The position numbers and the translations under genes were made by a program. Below are positions 1-9,083 of a stretch of 64,000 bases of DNA, piece by piece (the first letter of the stretch is position 1; the number at the start of each line of letters is the position of its first letter). The notes below the pieces were generated by a model. The model saw only the letters and a list, made by a program, of their open reading frames with translations. It had not been told where the DNA came from and ran no database searches. The DNA is from Roseivirga seohaensis (GTDB lineage Bacteria > Bacteroidota > Bacteroidia > Cytophagales > Cyclobacteriaceae): assembly GCF_001592945.1 (NCBI RefSeq), contig NZ_LRPB01000048.1:124001-188000 (forward strand), given 5' to 3'.

Positions 1-2
1 TC

Positions 3-1211
3 GTTTCAAAAAAACAACGAGAGGCACTTTATAACAATCCATATAACAGCATCCACATCAGCGTTCCTAGAGATATCGAAACGCAGAAGAGGACAGTAGA
101 AGAATGGAAGGCAGAAGGCATTATCAATCAAGATCAAATTCCGGGCATTTACGTTTATTACCAACATTTTACACTACCCGGCAGTAGACGAACATATATT
201 AGAAAGGGCTTTATTTGCTTTATAGAAGCCACAGATTGGAACAGTGTAGATTCTGATGTGCTTCGCCATGAGAACACAATGCCGCATTCTGTAAACGACA
301 GAATAGATATTTTAGCACAAAGCCAAATGAATGTGAGTCCAACGCATGGGCTTTATTTCGACCCTGAATTTAGCCTTGAGCAATACATGGACGAAAGCAT
401 GAAAAACCCCATTTATGATAGGGAAGATTATCAGGGTGTTCGTGATGTTTTGAGTGTAATTCATGATTTTGAAGTCATCAAAAAGTTTGTGGCTAAACTG
501 AAAGATCAGCAAGTGATTTTAGCCGATGGTCATCATAGATACGAAGGCTCTTTGCTATATAAACAGCGAATGAAGGCTCAAAACCCAAACCACACTGGTA
601 ATGAGGCTTACAATTTTCATTTGATGTACCTGACCAATGCAGAAGCCGATGATTTAAGAATTCTACCTACCCACAGATTACTCTCTGGCTTAAAAAACTT
701 CAACAAAGAAGATCTGCTCAATACGCTTTCTGAAGACTTTATTATTAAACCACTTGACAACCCAAATGATGTAAATGAAATCATTTTAGGCAAAAAATGG
801 GCCTTTGGTTTATTATTTGGAAAAGAGGCCGTGAAAGTAAGATTGAAGCCTGAACGAATTACTGAACTCAAATGGAATTTCCCTCAGGTAGTTAAAGATT
901 TGGACTTAACCGTAATGCACTATTTTATCATAGAAAAAGCATTGGGTATTTTAGGTAAAGACCAACGAAGTTCTGAGCATATTTCCTTTGAAAGAAACTT
1001 CTCAAACTGTTTAGAAAAAACCATTACTGGGGAAGTGGATTTTGCCATTATCACTCAAGATATCAGCATGGAAGATGTGAAAAACGTTTGCCACTCAGGA
1101 TATACCCTACCCCAAAAATCGACCTACTTCTACCCTAAAGTAATTAGTGGTTATTTATTCGGATCAATTAAAGAAGATGAATTTACCCTACCATTTGATA
1201 TTGGCTTCTAA
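3..1211 (+). CDS. DUF1015 family protein, 5' end outside the window
   Basis: The reading frame is open from base 3, so the protein begins upstream of this window; about 402 residues are visible. The segment reading HENTMPHSVNDRIDIL, the block beginning NVSPTHGLYFD and the motif DGHHRYE are the conserved signature of DUF1015 (COG4198), a soluble family of unknown biochemical role that often sits near serine biosynthesis genes in Bacteroidota. The internal ATG at 258 is not the real start, because family-like sequence continues upstream of it. The 3' end overlaps the maf gene by 35 bases, which suggests coupled translation. The family assignment is firm; I propose no function. Confidence 0.85.
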   Translation, partial: VSKKQREALYNNPYNSIHISVPRDIETQKRTVEEWKAEGIINQDQIPGIYVYYQHFTLPGSRRTYIRKGFICFIEATDWNSVDSDVLRHENTMPHSVNDRIDILAQSQMNVSPTHGLYFDPEFSLEQYMDESMKNPIYDREDYQGVRDVLSVIHDFEVIKKFVAKLKDQQVILADGHHRYEGSLLYKQRMKAQNPNHTGNEAYNFHLMYLTNAEADDLRILPTHRLLSGLKNFNKEDLLNTLSEDFIIKPLDNPNDVNEIILGKKWAFGLLFGKEAVKVRLKPERITELKWNFPQVVKDLDLTVMHYFIIEKALGILGKDQRSSEHISFERNFSNCLEKTITGEVDFAIITQDISMEDVKNVCHSGYTLPQKSTYFYPKVISGYLFGSIKEDEFTLPFDIGF

Positions 1212-1743
1212 ATCTCCTCGAAGACAAGAACTGCTTCGATCTTTGGAAGTGGATTTTGAAATCAGAACAAAAGAGGTGGACGAGTCTTTTCCTCTATCAA
1301 TACCCGTAAACGAAGTAGCTGAGTATTTAGCAGTTAAAAAATCTGATGCTTTTGAGAATTTAGAAGAAAACGAATTAGTCATTACTTCCGACACTACGGT
1401 TTTGAATGAAGACCAAATTTTAAATAAAGCCGAAAATGCACAGGAAGCGTTTCAAATGATTCAGTCGCTTTCAGGAAAAACGCATCAGGTAATCACAGGC
1501 GTTTGTCTTCGTTCTTCCAATAAAAAAAGAAGTTTTTCAGAAACTACCAAAGTCACTTTTCGAAAGCTAGAAAAAGCTGAAATCGAGCATTATATCAAAA
1601 AATACAAGCCTTTCGACAAGGCGGGTGCCTACGGAATCCAAGAATGGATTGGCATGGTGGGGATCGAGAAAATTGAAGGTGATTTTTACAATGTGATGGG
1701 CCTGCCCTTGCACAAGCTATATAAAGAACTTCTAAGTTTTTAA
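1177..1743 (+). CDS. maf: Maf family nucleotide pyrophosphatase
   Basis: A 188-residue Maf/HAM1-like protein. Characterised Maf proteins hydrolyse modified or non-canonical NTPs (dTTP/UTP or m7GTP type) and have been linked to septum inhibition. The N-terminal substrate-binding signature LILASKSPRRQELL is clear, followed by the acidic block EVDES and, near residue 60, SDTTV. The loop GKTHQVITGV and the C-terminal YGIQEW and NVMGLPL motifs are also typical. I chose the ATG at 1177 rather than the upstream GTG at 1147: it directly precedes the conserved N terminus, has an AAGAAG stretch just before it, and gives the usual length. It overlaps the DUF1015 gene. Confidence 0.9.
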   Translation: MNLPYHLILASKSPRRQELLRSLEVDFEIRTKEVDESFPLSIPVNEVAEYLAVKKSDAFENLEENELVITSDTTVLNEDQILNKAENAQEAFQMIQSLSGKTHQVITGVCLRSSNKKRSFSETTKVTFRKLEKAEIEHYIKKYKPFDKAGAYGIQEWIGMVGIEKIEGDFYNVMGLPLHKLYKELLSF

Positions 1744-1818
1744 TCTTCCCTTCATTTCTCATTGAAATCAATTCTGAACTTTAGTAACTAGCTATGGGTT
1801 AAATCGCTAATTTTAATC

Positions 1819-3276
1819 ATGCTTGATTTTTGGTTCACGCTTTCTCCTTTCCTTCTAGGGCTATATTATTTAGCTATTTTTATTGTGGTCATTAATATTT
1901 TGCTTGAAAACAGAAACCCGCTAAAAACGCATTCTTACCTCTTACTGTTATTATTATTGCCTGTTTTAGGCCTAATCATCTATCTATTTTTTGGGCAGCA
2001 CATCAGAAAACGAAGAATCTTCTCTAAAAACCAATTGATCAACTCTGCTTTTGGCCAAAAATATATTGATGAATATTTAACCCCAGAGAATGCAACTCCT
2101 ATTCATAAAGCTTTAGTAAGCGAACAATTCGATAAACTCATTCGCTTTTTAAGTCGCGATCTCTCTCCTCTTTCAGAAAATAATAGAATTACCTTATTGA
2201 AAAATGGGGAAGAAAAGTTTCCAGCACTTTTAGAAGCACTGAAACAAGCAAAAAATCATATTCATTTAGAATACTACATCTTTACTAGCGATGGAATCGG
2301 GCATCAAATCAGTGAGTTATTAATGGCTAAAGCCAAAGAGGGTGTTCAAGTAAGGGTGATTGTAGATGGTGTTGGAAGCCTCGGTTTAAAAAGCGCTTAT
2401 TTCGAAAAAATGAAAAGCGCTGGTGTTGAAATTTATGAATTCATGCCAGTACTTTTCCCTTCATTTACCAGTAAAATCAATTACCGCAACCACAGGAAAG
2501 TGGTTATTATTGATGGTATTACCAGTTTTACTGGAGGGATTAATGTTGACGACCGTTATATCAACAATGGTAAATACCCAACCTACTGGCGCGACACCCA
2601 TATTAAAATCGAAGGCTCCGCAGTAAAAACATTACAGTTTCTATTTATTCTCAATTGGCAATTTGTCTCTGGTCAGCCTTGGCGACCAACTGAAAAGCAT
2701 TTCCCAAAAACCGAACCTTCATTTGGTTCTAGTTATGTTCAGGTAAACGCAAGTGGCCCCGATTGGGATTTAGCCAGTATTATGGACTCATTCTGTTTAG
2801 CCATAAACTCCGCTAGGAATAGTCTTAAAATTGCTACCCCATACTTCATTCCAAATGAGAGTATTATTAACGGAATTACTACCTCTGCCAAAAGTGGGGT
2901 TTCCGTAGAACTTATGATTCCCCATGCTTCTGACTCTTGGATCGTTCAAGCAGCTTCCATGTCATTTATGAAGCAACTTTTAGAAGCTGGCGTAAAGGTG
3001 TATCTCTACAAAAAGGGCTTTCTGCATTCTAAAACGCTTACAGTAGACGGAAAGCTAGCCATAGTAGGCACAGCCAATATGGATTACCGAAGTTTCGACC
3101 TAAACCATGAGGTGAACACCTATATTTATGATCCTACCATCGCTATTCAACTCAATCAGAATTTTGAAACCGATAAGGCCGATTGCGAAGAATTACATCT
3201 TAATGAATGGAAGAAACGCAGTATTTCGAAGAAACTGCTCGAATCTGTTTGTAGATTACTTGCGCCATTGCTCTAA
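1819..3276 (+). CDS. cls: Cardiolipin synthase (phospholipase D family)
   Basis: A 485-residue membrane enzyme that condenses two phosphatidylglycerols into cardiolipin. Two hydrophobic helices lie in residues 1-60, followed by a short basic patch (HIRKRRIF). Two phospholipase D catalytic motifs follow: HRKVVIIDG in the middle of the protein, with GGINVDDRY after it, and HSKTLTVDG near residue 405, with GTANMDYRS after it. Each carries the His-x-Lys-x4-Asp core, so both half-sites of the active centre are intact. Length and architecture match bacterial ClsA-type synthases. It stands alone between maf and an acyl-CoA dehydrogenase. Confidence 0.92.
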   Translation: MLDFWFTLSPFLLGLYYLAIFIVVINILLENRNPLKTHSYLLLLLLLPVLGLIIYLFFGQHIRKRRIFSKNQLINSAFGQKYIDEYLTPENATPIHKALVSEQFDKLIRFLSRDLSPLSENNRITLLKNGEEKFPALLEALKQAKNHIHLEYYIFTSDGIGHQISELLMAKAKEGVQVRVIVDGVGSLGLKSAYFEKMKSAGVEIYEFMPVLFPSFTSKINYRNHRKVVIIDGITSFTGGINVDDRYINNGKYPTYWRDTHIKIEGSAVKTLQFLFILNWQFVSGQPWRPTEKHFPKTEPSFGSSYVQVNASGPDWDLASIMDSFCLAINSARNSLKIATPYFIPNESIINGITTSAKSGVSVELMIPHASDSWIVQAASMSFMKQLLEAGVKVYLYKKGFLHSKTLTVDGKLAIVGTANMDYRSFDLNHEVNTYIYDPTIAIQLNQNFETDKADCEELHLNEWKKRSISKKLLESVCRLLAPLL

Positions 3277-3368
3277 GCTCACAATTGGCAACTGAATAAA
3301 CTTCATTCTGAACTTAGTTACCTGCATTTTATTTGTTTTCACTTATATTGAAAACAAACCAATATGCC

Positions 3369-5177
3369 ATGCCTAATCCATCACAGTATACTAACCTAAA
3401 CACCATCAAGTTTTTGATGTACAATGTTCATCAAACGGAAGAATTACTTGAAGCCAACCGATATGCTGCTTACGACAAGTCATCTATTGATCTATTGTTA
3501 GATTCGGTAAAAACCTTCTGTGATAAAAGCCTTCATCCTTTTATTAAAGAAATGGATGAAAAGCCTTCCTCCTTTGCAAACGGAGTAATTACGATTCACC
3601 CGCAATTTGAAAGCATTCTAAAAGAATCAGGCGAAATGGGACTTGTAGCGGCCATGTTCGAGGAAAAAGATGGCGGTTTACAATTACCGAACATCGTTTT
3701 TCATACGCTCTATTTTATGATGGAAGCCGCCAATAACCATGTTACAGGTTATTTGGGTTTAACCGCAGGTGCGGCAAACCTTATTGTCTCTTTTGGAAAT
3801 GATTTTCTAAAAGAAACCTACGCGCAAAAAATGATGTCGCTAGAATGGACAGGCACCATGTGTTTGACCGAACCGCAAGCGGGATCATCATTGTCAGATG
3901 TAAAAACTACTGCCAGCCTTCAAGAAGACGGCACCTATAAAATCAACGGTCAAAAAATATTCATCTCCTCAGGTGACCATCAGTTTGCCGAGAACATTAT
4001 TCATTTGGTATTGGCTCGAACAGAAGGCGCTCCTTCGGGCACAAAAGGTGTTTCGCTTTTTGTAGTTCCGAAGAAAATAGTAGCCGCTGATGGTAGTCTT
4101 GGTAAGCAGCAAGTGATTGTGGCCGGAGAATTTGAAAAACTGGGTCAGCGGGGTTATTGCACCTCGCATTTGGTTTTTGAAGACAGCGTTGGGCACATGA
4201 TTGGAGACGAAAATCAGGGCTTAATTTACATGTTCCAAATGATGAATGAAGCTAGAATTGCAACTGGCAGAATGGGAACGGGAATAGCCTCAGCTGCTTT
4301 TTATTCTTCTCTTGAATATGCAAAAGAAAGGCCTCAGGGAAGAAAATTAACATCTTCAGGTAAAAAGGACTTAGACGAAGATCAAACCTTAATCATCAAT
4401 CACCCTGATGTAAAACGAATGCTGCTCTTCCAAAAAGCCATTGTGGAAGGTTCTTTAAGTTTGGTAATGCAGGCCGCGCATTATGTGGATTTAGAACATA
4501 TTTCAGAAGGAGAAGAAAAGGAACGTTACAATTTACTTCTAGAATTACTCACTCCTATCGCTAAAACTTATCCTTCAGAAAAAGGGCTTGAAGCAGTAAG
4601 TACAGGGTTACAAGTACTTGGCGGCTATGGCTTCTGCATGGACTTTATCCTTCAACAATATTACCGTGACATTCGAATTATTTCCATTTACGAAGGCACA
4701 ACAGGCATTCAGTCATTGGATTTATTAGGCCGAAAAGTGGGGTTAAAAAATGGAAAAGTGCTGGAATGGCTGGCCGAAGAAATTCAGTCTACTATTAAAG
4801 AAGCTAGCGCTCATGATTCACTCCAATTTAATATTCGAGTTTTAGGAGAAAGCCTTAATTCAATACAACAGGTTTTAGGTGCCTTAATGCCTCATGCTCA
4901 AAATGGGGATTTTGAACGCTACTTAGCCGATGCCACAATTTTTATGGATTTATTCGGAACGGTAGTAATGGGCTGGCAGTGGCTTAAAATCGGGGTTTCG
5001 GCACAGAAAGCTTTAGACACAAACGACAGCACTTACGCTACCGATTTCTATGAAAGCAAGCTCCACACACTCCAATTCTTTTATAAATATGAAATGAGCC
5101 GCTGCAAAGGACTTTCAAAAACCATCATGAATGAACTGGCTCTGACCATTGACATGAAACTGAGCTACCTAGATTAA
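3369..5177 (+). CDS. Acyl-CoA dehydrogenase, long (about 600 aa) type
   Basis: A flavin-dependent acyl-CoA dehydrogenase of 602 residues, which introduces the alpha-beta double bond in acyl-CoA thioesters during beta-oxidation. The flavin and substrate signatures MCLTEPQAGSSLSDVKT and the later GGYGF...QYYRDIRI...YEGTTGIQS are present; the latter contains the Glu of the EGT motif expected as the catalytic base in this subfamily. The C-terminal 130 residues form the extra helical domain of the large acyl-CoA dehydrogenases (FadE5/DmdC-like). The ATG at 3369 starts the family-like sequence; an upstream TTG at 3333 adds only an unlikely leader. The substrate chain length cannot be read from sequence. 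Confidence 0.88.
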   Translation: MPNPSQYTNLNTIKFLMYNVHQTEELLEANRYAAYDKSSIDLLLDSVKTFCDKSLHPFIKEMDEKPSSFANGVITIHPQFESILKESGEMGLVAAMFEEKDGGLQLPNIVFHTLYFMMEAANNHVTGYLGLTAGAANLIVSFGNDFLKETYAQKMMSLEWTGTMCLTEPQAGSSLSDVKTTASLQEDGTYKINGQKIFISSGDHQFAENIIHLVLARTEGAPSGTKGVSLFVVPKKIVAADGSLGKQQVIVAGEFEKLGQRGYCTSHLVFEDSVGHMIGDENQGLIYMFQMMNEARIATGRMGTGIASAAFYSSLEYAKERPQGRKLTSSGKKDLDEDQTLIINHPDVKRMLLFQKAIVEGSLSLVMQAAHYVDLEHISEGEEKERYNLLLELLTPIAKTYPSEKGLEAVSTGLQVLGGYGFCMDFILQQYYRDIRIISIYEGTTGIQSLDLLGRKVGLKNGKVLEWLAEEIQSTIKEASAHDSLQFNIRVLGESLNSIQQVLGALMPHAQNGDFERYLADATIFMDLFGTVVMGWQWLKIGVSAQKALDTNDSTYATDFYESKLHTLQFFYKYEMSRCKGLSKTIMNELALTIDMKLSYLD

Positions 5178-5232
5178 AGATCTTTGACTTGTAAAAAACC
5201 CAAAAAGCAATCGTATTAATTGATGCAGCCTT

Positions 5233-5240
5233 TATCTTTG
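5233..5240 (+). promoter_or_regulatory. Putative -7 promoter element TATCTTTG
   Basis: TATCTTTG matches the Bacteroidota -7 consensus TAnnTTTG and lies 17 bases before the ATG of the phosphodiesterase gene. No TTTG sits at the usual 19-21 base spacing upstream, so the promoter assignment is tentative. Confidence 0.4.
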
Positions 5241-5257
5241 AGGCAACCCATAAAGCA

Positions 5258-6499
5258 ATGAAGAAGTATATAAAATCAGCCTTATTATTCACTGTATTTG
5301 CACTTTTAGCAATGAGTTCCGTTTCTTGTCAACAGGAAACTCCTTATGTAATCATGATTTCTTTTGATGGTTTCAGACATGATTATGTGGAAAAATATGA
5401 CGCTCCGAATTTCAAGAAATTCATAGAAACAGGAACTTCTGCCGAAGCCATGCTTCCCTCTTTTCCGAGTAAAACCTTCCCAAATCATTATACATTGGTA
5501 ACGGGGCTTTATCCGGGAAATCACGGCTTGGTGGATAATAATTTCTATGACCGCGACCTTGATTTACGGTATAGCATCGGTAACCGTAAAGTAGTAGAAA
5601 ACCCTGCTTTTTATGATGGTTTACCTCTATGGCAGTTGGTGCAGAAAAACGGGATGAAATCAGCCTCTTATTTCTGGGTGGGTTCCGAAGCCCCAATCGC
5701 GGGCAGTTTCCCTGATTATTATGAAATCTATGATGGTAAGGTGAAAAATGAGGATAGGATTTCAACGGTAATGGAATGGCTAAAATTACCCAAAGCTGAA
5801 CGCCCGAATTACATTTCATTATACTTTTCTCTAGTGGACGACCAAGGGCATGCCAACGGCCCTAATGGTGCTAAAGAATCTGTTTTAGAAGCCGATCGAC
5901 TTTTGGGTTTAATCATGGAGCAGCTTAAACAAATTGACCTGCCAGTGAATGTGATTGTCACTTCCGATCACGGCATGAACGAAGTAGCCAATAATGAAGA
6001 AAGTTTGATTAACGTTGATGAAGTTCTGGAAGGAATAAATAACGATGATTACAGGTTTGTTAACAGCGGAACTCTCGCTCACCTTTATGTTAACGACCAA
6101 TCAAAAACTGACCAAATATATACGACCATAAAAGGAAAGGAGAATAATTTCACAGCCTACAAGAAAGAGGACTTCCCTAAAAACTGGCACTATCAAAATT
6201 CGCGAAGTGGCGAAATAGTTTTGGTGGCCAATGCAGGTCATTCTTTAAATTCTAAAAGCAATTGGCAAAGAAATATTATTAGAGGCGGAGTACACGGAGA
6301 GCATGGATATGATCCTTATCTCTCAGAAGATATGGCTACCATTTTCTACGCAAATGGGCCAAACATTAAACCAGGCTTCAAACTTCCTAAGTTTGAAAAT
6401 GTAAACGTTTACCCATTTGTAGCCCATATATTAGGCATTAATGAGTTACCTGAGGTTGACGGAAAGTTGGAGGTGTTGAAGGGTGCTTACATAAAGTAA
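5258..6499 (+). CDS. ENPP-like alkaline phosphatase family phosphodiesterase (lipoprotein)
   Basis: A 413-residue type I phosphodiesterase/nucleotide pyrophosphatase. The first 25 residues form a lipoprotein signal peptide ending in SSVSC, so the protein is probably tethered in the envelope. Metal and nucleophile motifs of the ENPP family are visible: ISFDGFRHDY (metal Asp), PSKTFPNHYTLVTGLYPGNHG (nucleophile Thr in KTFPNHY) and VDDQGHANGPNG, TSDHGMNEV and GEHGYDP (metal Asp/His). The family hydrolyses nucleotide or lysophospholipid phosphodiesters; the substrate is not predictable here. The gene appears monocistronic, with a -7-like element upstream. Bacterial homologues are common in Bacteroidota. 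Confidence 0.88.
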   Translation: MKKYIKSALLFTVFALLAMSSVSCQQETPYVIMISFDGFRHDYVEKYDAPNFKKFIETGTSAEAMLPSFPSKTFPNHYTLVTGLYPGNHGLVDNNFYDRDLDLRYSIGNRKVVENPAFYDGLPLWQLVQKNGMKSASYFWVGSEAPIAGSFPDYYEIYDGKVKNEDRISTVMEWLKLPKAERPNYISLYFSLVDDQGHANGPNGAKESVLEADRLLGLIMEQLKQIDLPVNVIVTSDHGMNEVANNEESLINVDEVLEGINNDDYRFVNSGTLAHLYVNDQSKTDQIYTTIKGKENNFTAYKKEDFPKNWHYQNSRSGEIVLVANAGHSLNSKSNWQRNIIRGGVHGEHGYDPYLSEDMATIFYANGPNIKPGFKLPKFENVNVYPFVAHILGINELPEVDGKLEVLKGAYIK

Positions 6500-6540
6500 G
6501 AAATGTATATTTGATTTTTTAATCGGACACTAAGCACGTA

Positions 6541-7092
6541 ATGACTGAACAAGAAGCCAACGAACTCCTCACAAGTAAGATTCTTAATAAAAAACTAACC
6601 AGTATTAGAGTGTTCAACCACCACCAGCCCTACCCTTTTGTGGAAGAAAACGAGGCAGTAGTGGTTTCTGCTGCTGTAGCATTTGTTTTTGAAGACAGCC
6701 CACTTACCTTCTACTGGCATCCAGAAGATCAAATTTTCAACTTCTCTTTGGCCAAGGTAAACGTAGATGAAGATTGGGACGATATTGAAATCACCAACAT
6801 TGACACCTTTAAGAACATGGAAGGTGATGAAGTGAGTGCCGTTGAAATCAACTGGACTTACTTCCAAAAGCTTGATGAAAATTTTGAAATTCTTGAAGAG
6901 AAACTCTATGTCCCACAAGAAATGGTTCTCAGTTTTTCTAACGGAAGTCAACTGCAAATTGCTTGCGTAGATTTTAATATCGACCCAGTTTCAAATGACC
7001 TCGTGAACCTCAGTTACCATATGAGTGGCGGCTTATTGGTGAGTCCTGTTCCTTATAAAGAAATAGCAGCACCAGTATATAACGACCTTTAG
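6541..7092 (+). CDS. Uncharacterised acidic soluble protein
   Basis: I do not recognise this 183-residue protein. It has no signal peptide or membrane segment, is rich in Glu, Asp and aromatic residues, and looks like a compact alpha/beta domain, with repeated beta-type stretches such as AVVVSAAVAFVFED and the central VSAVEINWTYF. The ATG at 6541 follows the previous gene by 41 bases, and a TATATTTG (-7 type) element lies at 6506-6513, so it may have its own promoter. An antisense frame across it is not credible. It was called because of its clean start, its length and its position in a run of plus-strand genes. Confidence 0.7.
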   Translation: MTEQEANELLTSKILNKKLTSIRVFNHHQPYPFVEENEAVVVSAAVAFVFEDSPLTFYWHPEDQIFNFSLAKVNVDEDWDDIEITNIDTFKNMEGDEVSAVEINWTYFQKLDENFEILEEKLYVPQEMVLSFSNGSQLQIACVDFNIDPVSNDLVNLSYHMSGGLLVSPVPYKEIAAPVYNDL

Positions 7093-7172
7093 CGGCCTTC
7101 TTAAAATTTCTATCCACTCTAAAAATAGATGCGGTTGATAATCATTATGTTTGTGGGTGCAGATTTGATATA

Positions 7173-8225
7173 ATGAGTACAGCAAAGTCAAAAAATTTAC
7201 GAAACATTTGGTATGTAGCCTGTCATGGTAGCCTTTTGAAAAAAGGGAAGACCATTGAGAAGGAAATAGACAGCGAGAAAATTCTTTTGGGCAGAGATGA
7301 ACAAGGGAAGGTTTTCGCGCTTCGCAACCAATGTCCGCACCGCGGCATTCCATTAACTTATGGCACTTTTGACGGTTGCGAAATTGAATGCTGCTACCAT
7401 GGCTGGAGGTTTAAAACAGACGGCACTTGCTCAAAAATACCAACGCTCCCTCCTTCTTCTAAATTAGATGTAACTAAGGTAAGAGCGCCTTATTATCCGC
7501 TGCGCGAAGTGCATGGCATTGTACTGATTTACTTACCCAAAGACATGCGCAAGCCTGAGGACATGGACGAAAGTCTTTTCCCTCAGTTCCCTTTAAAAGA
7601 AGAAGCCAATTTCGATTTTGTGACAGCCAAGCCAATGTCTTGTAGCCTCGATCATTCCGTAATTGGTTTGATTGATCCGGCACACGTTCCTTTTGTGCAT
7701 CAATCTTGGTTCTTTAGAAAAAAGACTAATCTAAAGCTAAAGACAAAGAATTTTTCTCCTTCGCACCTAGGTTTCAAAATGGTGCGGCATGAACCTTCTA
7801 AGAACTCAGCGGCTTATAAAATTCTAAAGAAAGAGCAGACGACAGAAATCAGTTTTCAGTTACCAGGCATCAGAATTGAGCATATTAAAGTGGGTGAAAA
7901 TGATATCGTGATCATGACTGCCCTTACTCCTGTAAATGAAAACCAGACGGAATTGATTCAATTTATTTACACGGACATCGGTTGGTTCAAATACCTAAAA
8001 CCTATCTTCTATCGCTTTGCCAACACCTTTATTCAGCAGGATGTAGATGTGTTTGAAAAGCTTAAAGAAGGATTGCAAAACAATCCTCCACTGATGCTGA
8101 TGGGCGACCCTGATATGCAAGCGAAATGGTACAATGCTATTCGTACGCGTTACGAGAAATGCCAAGAAGAGAAAACGCCTTTCGAAAACCCAATCAAGCC
8201 ACAAACTTTACAGTGGCAGACTTAA
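7173..8225 (+). CDS. Rieske non-haem iron oxygenase, alpha subunit-like
   Basis: A 350-residue aromatic-ring-hydroxylating or demethylase-type oxygenase (PaO/VanA-like). The N-terminal Rieske domain has CPHRG, then CEIECCYHGW, giving the Cys-x-His and Cys-x2-His ligands of a 2Fe-2S cluster. The catalytic domain has DHSVIGLIDPAHVPFVHQSWFF, which supplies the bridging Asp and the two His of the mononuclear iron site. The protein would use electrons from a separate reductase to insert O2 into an organic substrate; no reductase is adjacent. Its end overlaps the convergent SDR gene by four bases. The substrate is unknown. Confidence 0.87.
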   Translation: MSTAKSKNLRNIWYVACHGSLLKKGKTIEKEIDSEKILLGRDEQGKVFALRNQCPHRGIPLTYGTFDGCEIECCYHGWRFKTDGTCSKIPTLPPSSKLDVTKVRAPYYPLREVHGIVLIYLPKDMRKPEDMDESLFPQFPLKEEANFDFVTAKPMSCSLDHSVIGLIDPAHVPFVHQSWFFRKKTNLKLKTKNFSPSHLGFKMVRHEPSKNSAAYKILKKEQTTEISFQLPGIRIEHIKVGENDIVIMTALTPVNENQTELIQFIYTDIGWFKYLKPIFYRFANTFIQQDVDVFEKLKEGLQNNPPLMLMGDPDMQAKWYNAIRTRYEKCQEEKTPFENPIKPQTLQWQT

Positions 8226-8929
8226 ATATCTCCCAATTGCGGACGAAGGATAATTTCCTCCACTACAGTATTGGACGACAATGCATGGGCAGCATAAATC
8301 GCGTCAGCAATATCTGAAGCCTTCATAAATCGTTCTTCTGGAAGTCCGGCCCCTTCCCAACTTGGGGTATAGGTTGCGCCAGCTAAAATGGAAGTGACGC
8401 GTACCCCATGAGGTTTCATTTCTTCACGCAAAGCTTTTGTAAAACCCAGTAAGGCAAATTTGGAAATAGAATAGCTACCACCATTGGCATAGGCCTGAAT
8501 TCCGGCTATTGAGCCCGTGGTAAAAACATGACCCGATTTGCGTACCATCATCCCAGAAATCAATGCACGTGTAAGGTGATAAGCACTGTAAAGATTCGTT
8601 TCAATCATCATTTCTAGATTTCCTTCATCCTCATTATATACACTGCCTGGAATAAAAGTGCCCGTATTATTCAAAAGCAGATCCACAGGGCGGTCAAAGG
8701 ATTGAACCATCTCAGCGAATTTAAGCACCTCCTGTTTCTTTGATAAATCTGCCTGAATTGCGTGGATCTCAATTTTAGGGAAAGCCTCGTTTACCTCTTT
8801 CATGAGCTGTTTCAGGTCTTCTTGGTTTCGCGCGCAAGTCATAATATCAAAACCTTCTTTGGCAAATTTCTCAATGGTAGCTCTGCCTATTCCTTTTGTT
8901 CCTCCGGTAATTACTGCCAGTTTTTTCAT
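8222..8929 (-). CDS. Short-chain dehydrogenase/reductase (SDR)
   Basis: A 235-residue classical SDR, an NAD(P)-dependent oxidoreductase with a Rossmann fold. The cofactor loop TGGTKGIG is at residues 8-15, NNTG stands in for the usual NNAG, and the catalytic Ser-Tyr-Lys is seen as GSIAG then YSISK. The sequence GFTKALREEMKPHGVRVTSI is typical of FabG-like 3-ketoacyl reductases, but the annotation cannot go beyond the superfamily. It is convergent with the Rieske oxygenase, overlapping by four bases, and divergent from mlaE across a 154-base promoter region. Confidence 0.88.
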   Translation of the reverse strand: MKKLAVITGGTKGIGRATIEKFAKEGFDIMTCARNQEDLKQLMKEVNEAFPKIEIHAIQADLSKKQEVLKFAEMVQSFDRPVDLLLNNTGTFIPGSVYNEDEGNLEMMIETNLYSAYHLTRALISGMMVRKSGHVFTTGSIAGIQAYANGGSYSISKFALLGFTKALREEMKPHGVRVTSILAGATYTPSWEGAGLPEERFMKASDIADAIYAAHALSSNTVVEEIILRPQLGDI

Positions 8930-9083
8930 GTTTGAATAATTGTTTCAGATTTTTACGTTTTACCAACGACTTGAAATTAGATCAATTTGTTCAATTAAGA
9001 TGGCCCGAGCCGAATCTTTTGCCTCAAGTTTTGTTATTTTACCACCCTGTTAATTTAATCACCCTGATGGAAATGCTTTTTTA

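Noticed and set aside
5421-5819. A 132-codon open frame antisense to the ENPP gene
   Set aside because: The sense strand has all motifs of the ENPP family; the antisense product has no family features and is an artefact of codon bias.
6595-6957. A 120-codon frame antisense to the unknown gene at 6541
   Set aside because: No start context or hydrophobic pattern; the sense frame fits the plus-strand gene row and promoter-like box better.
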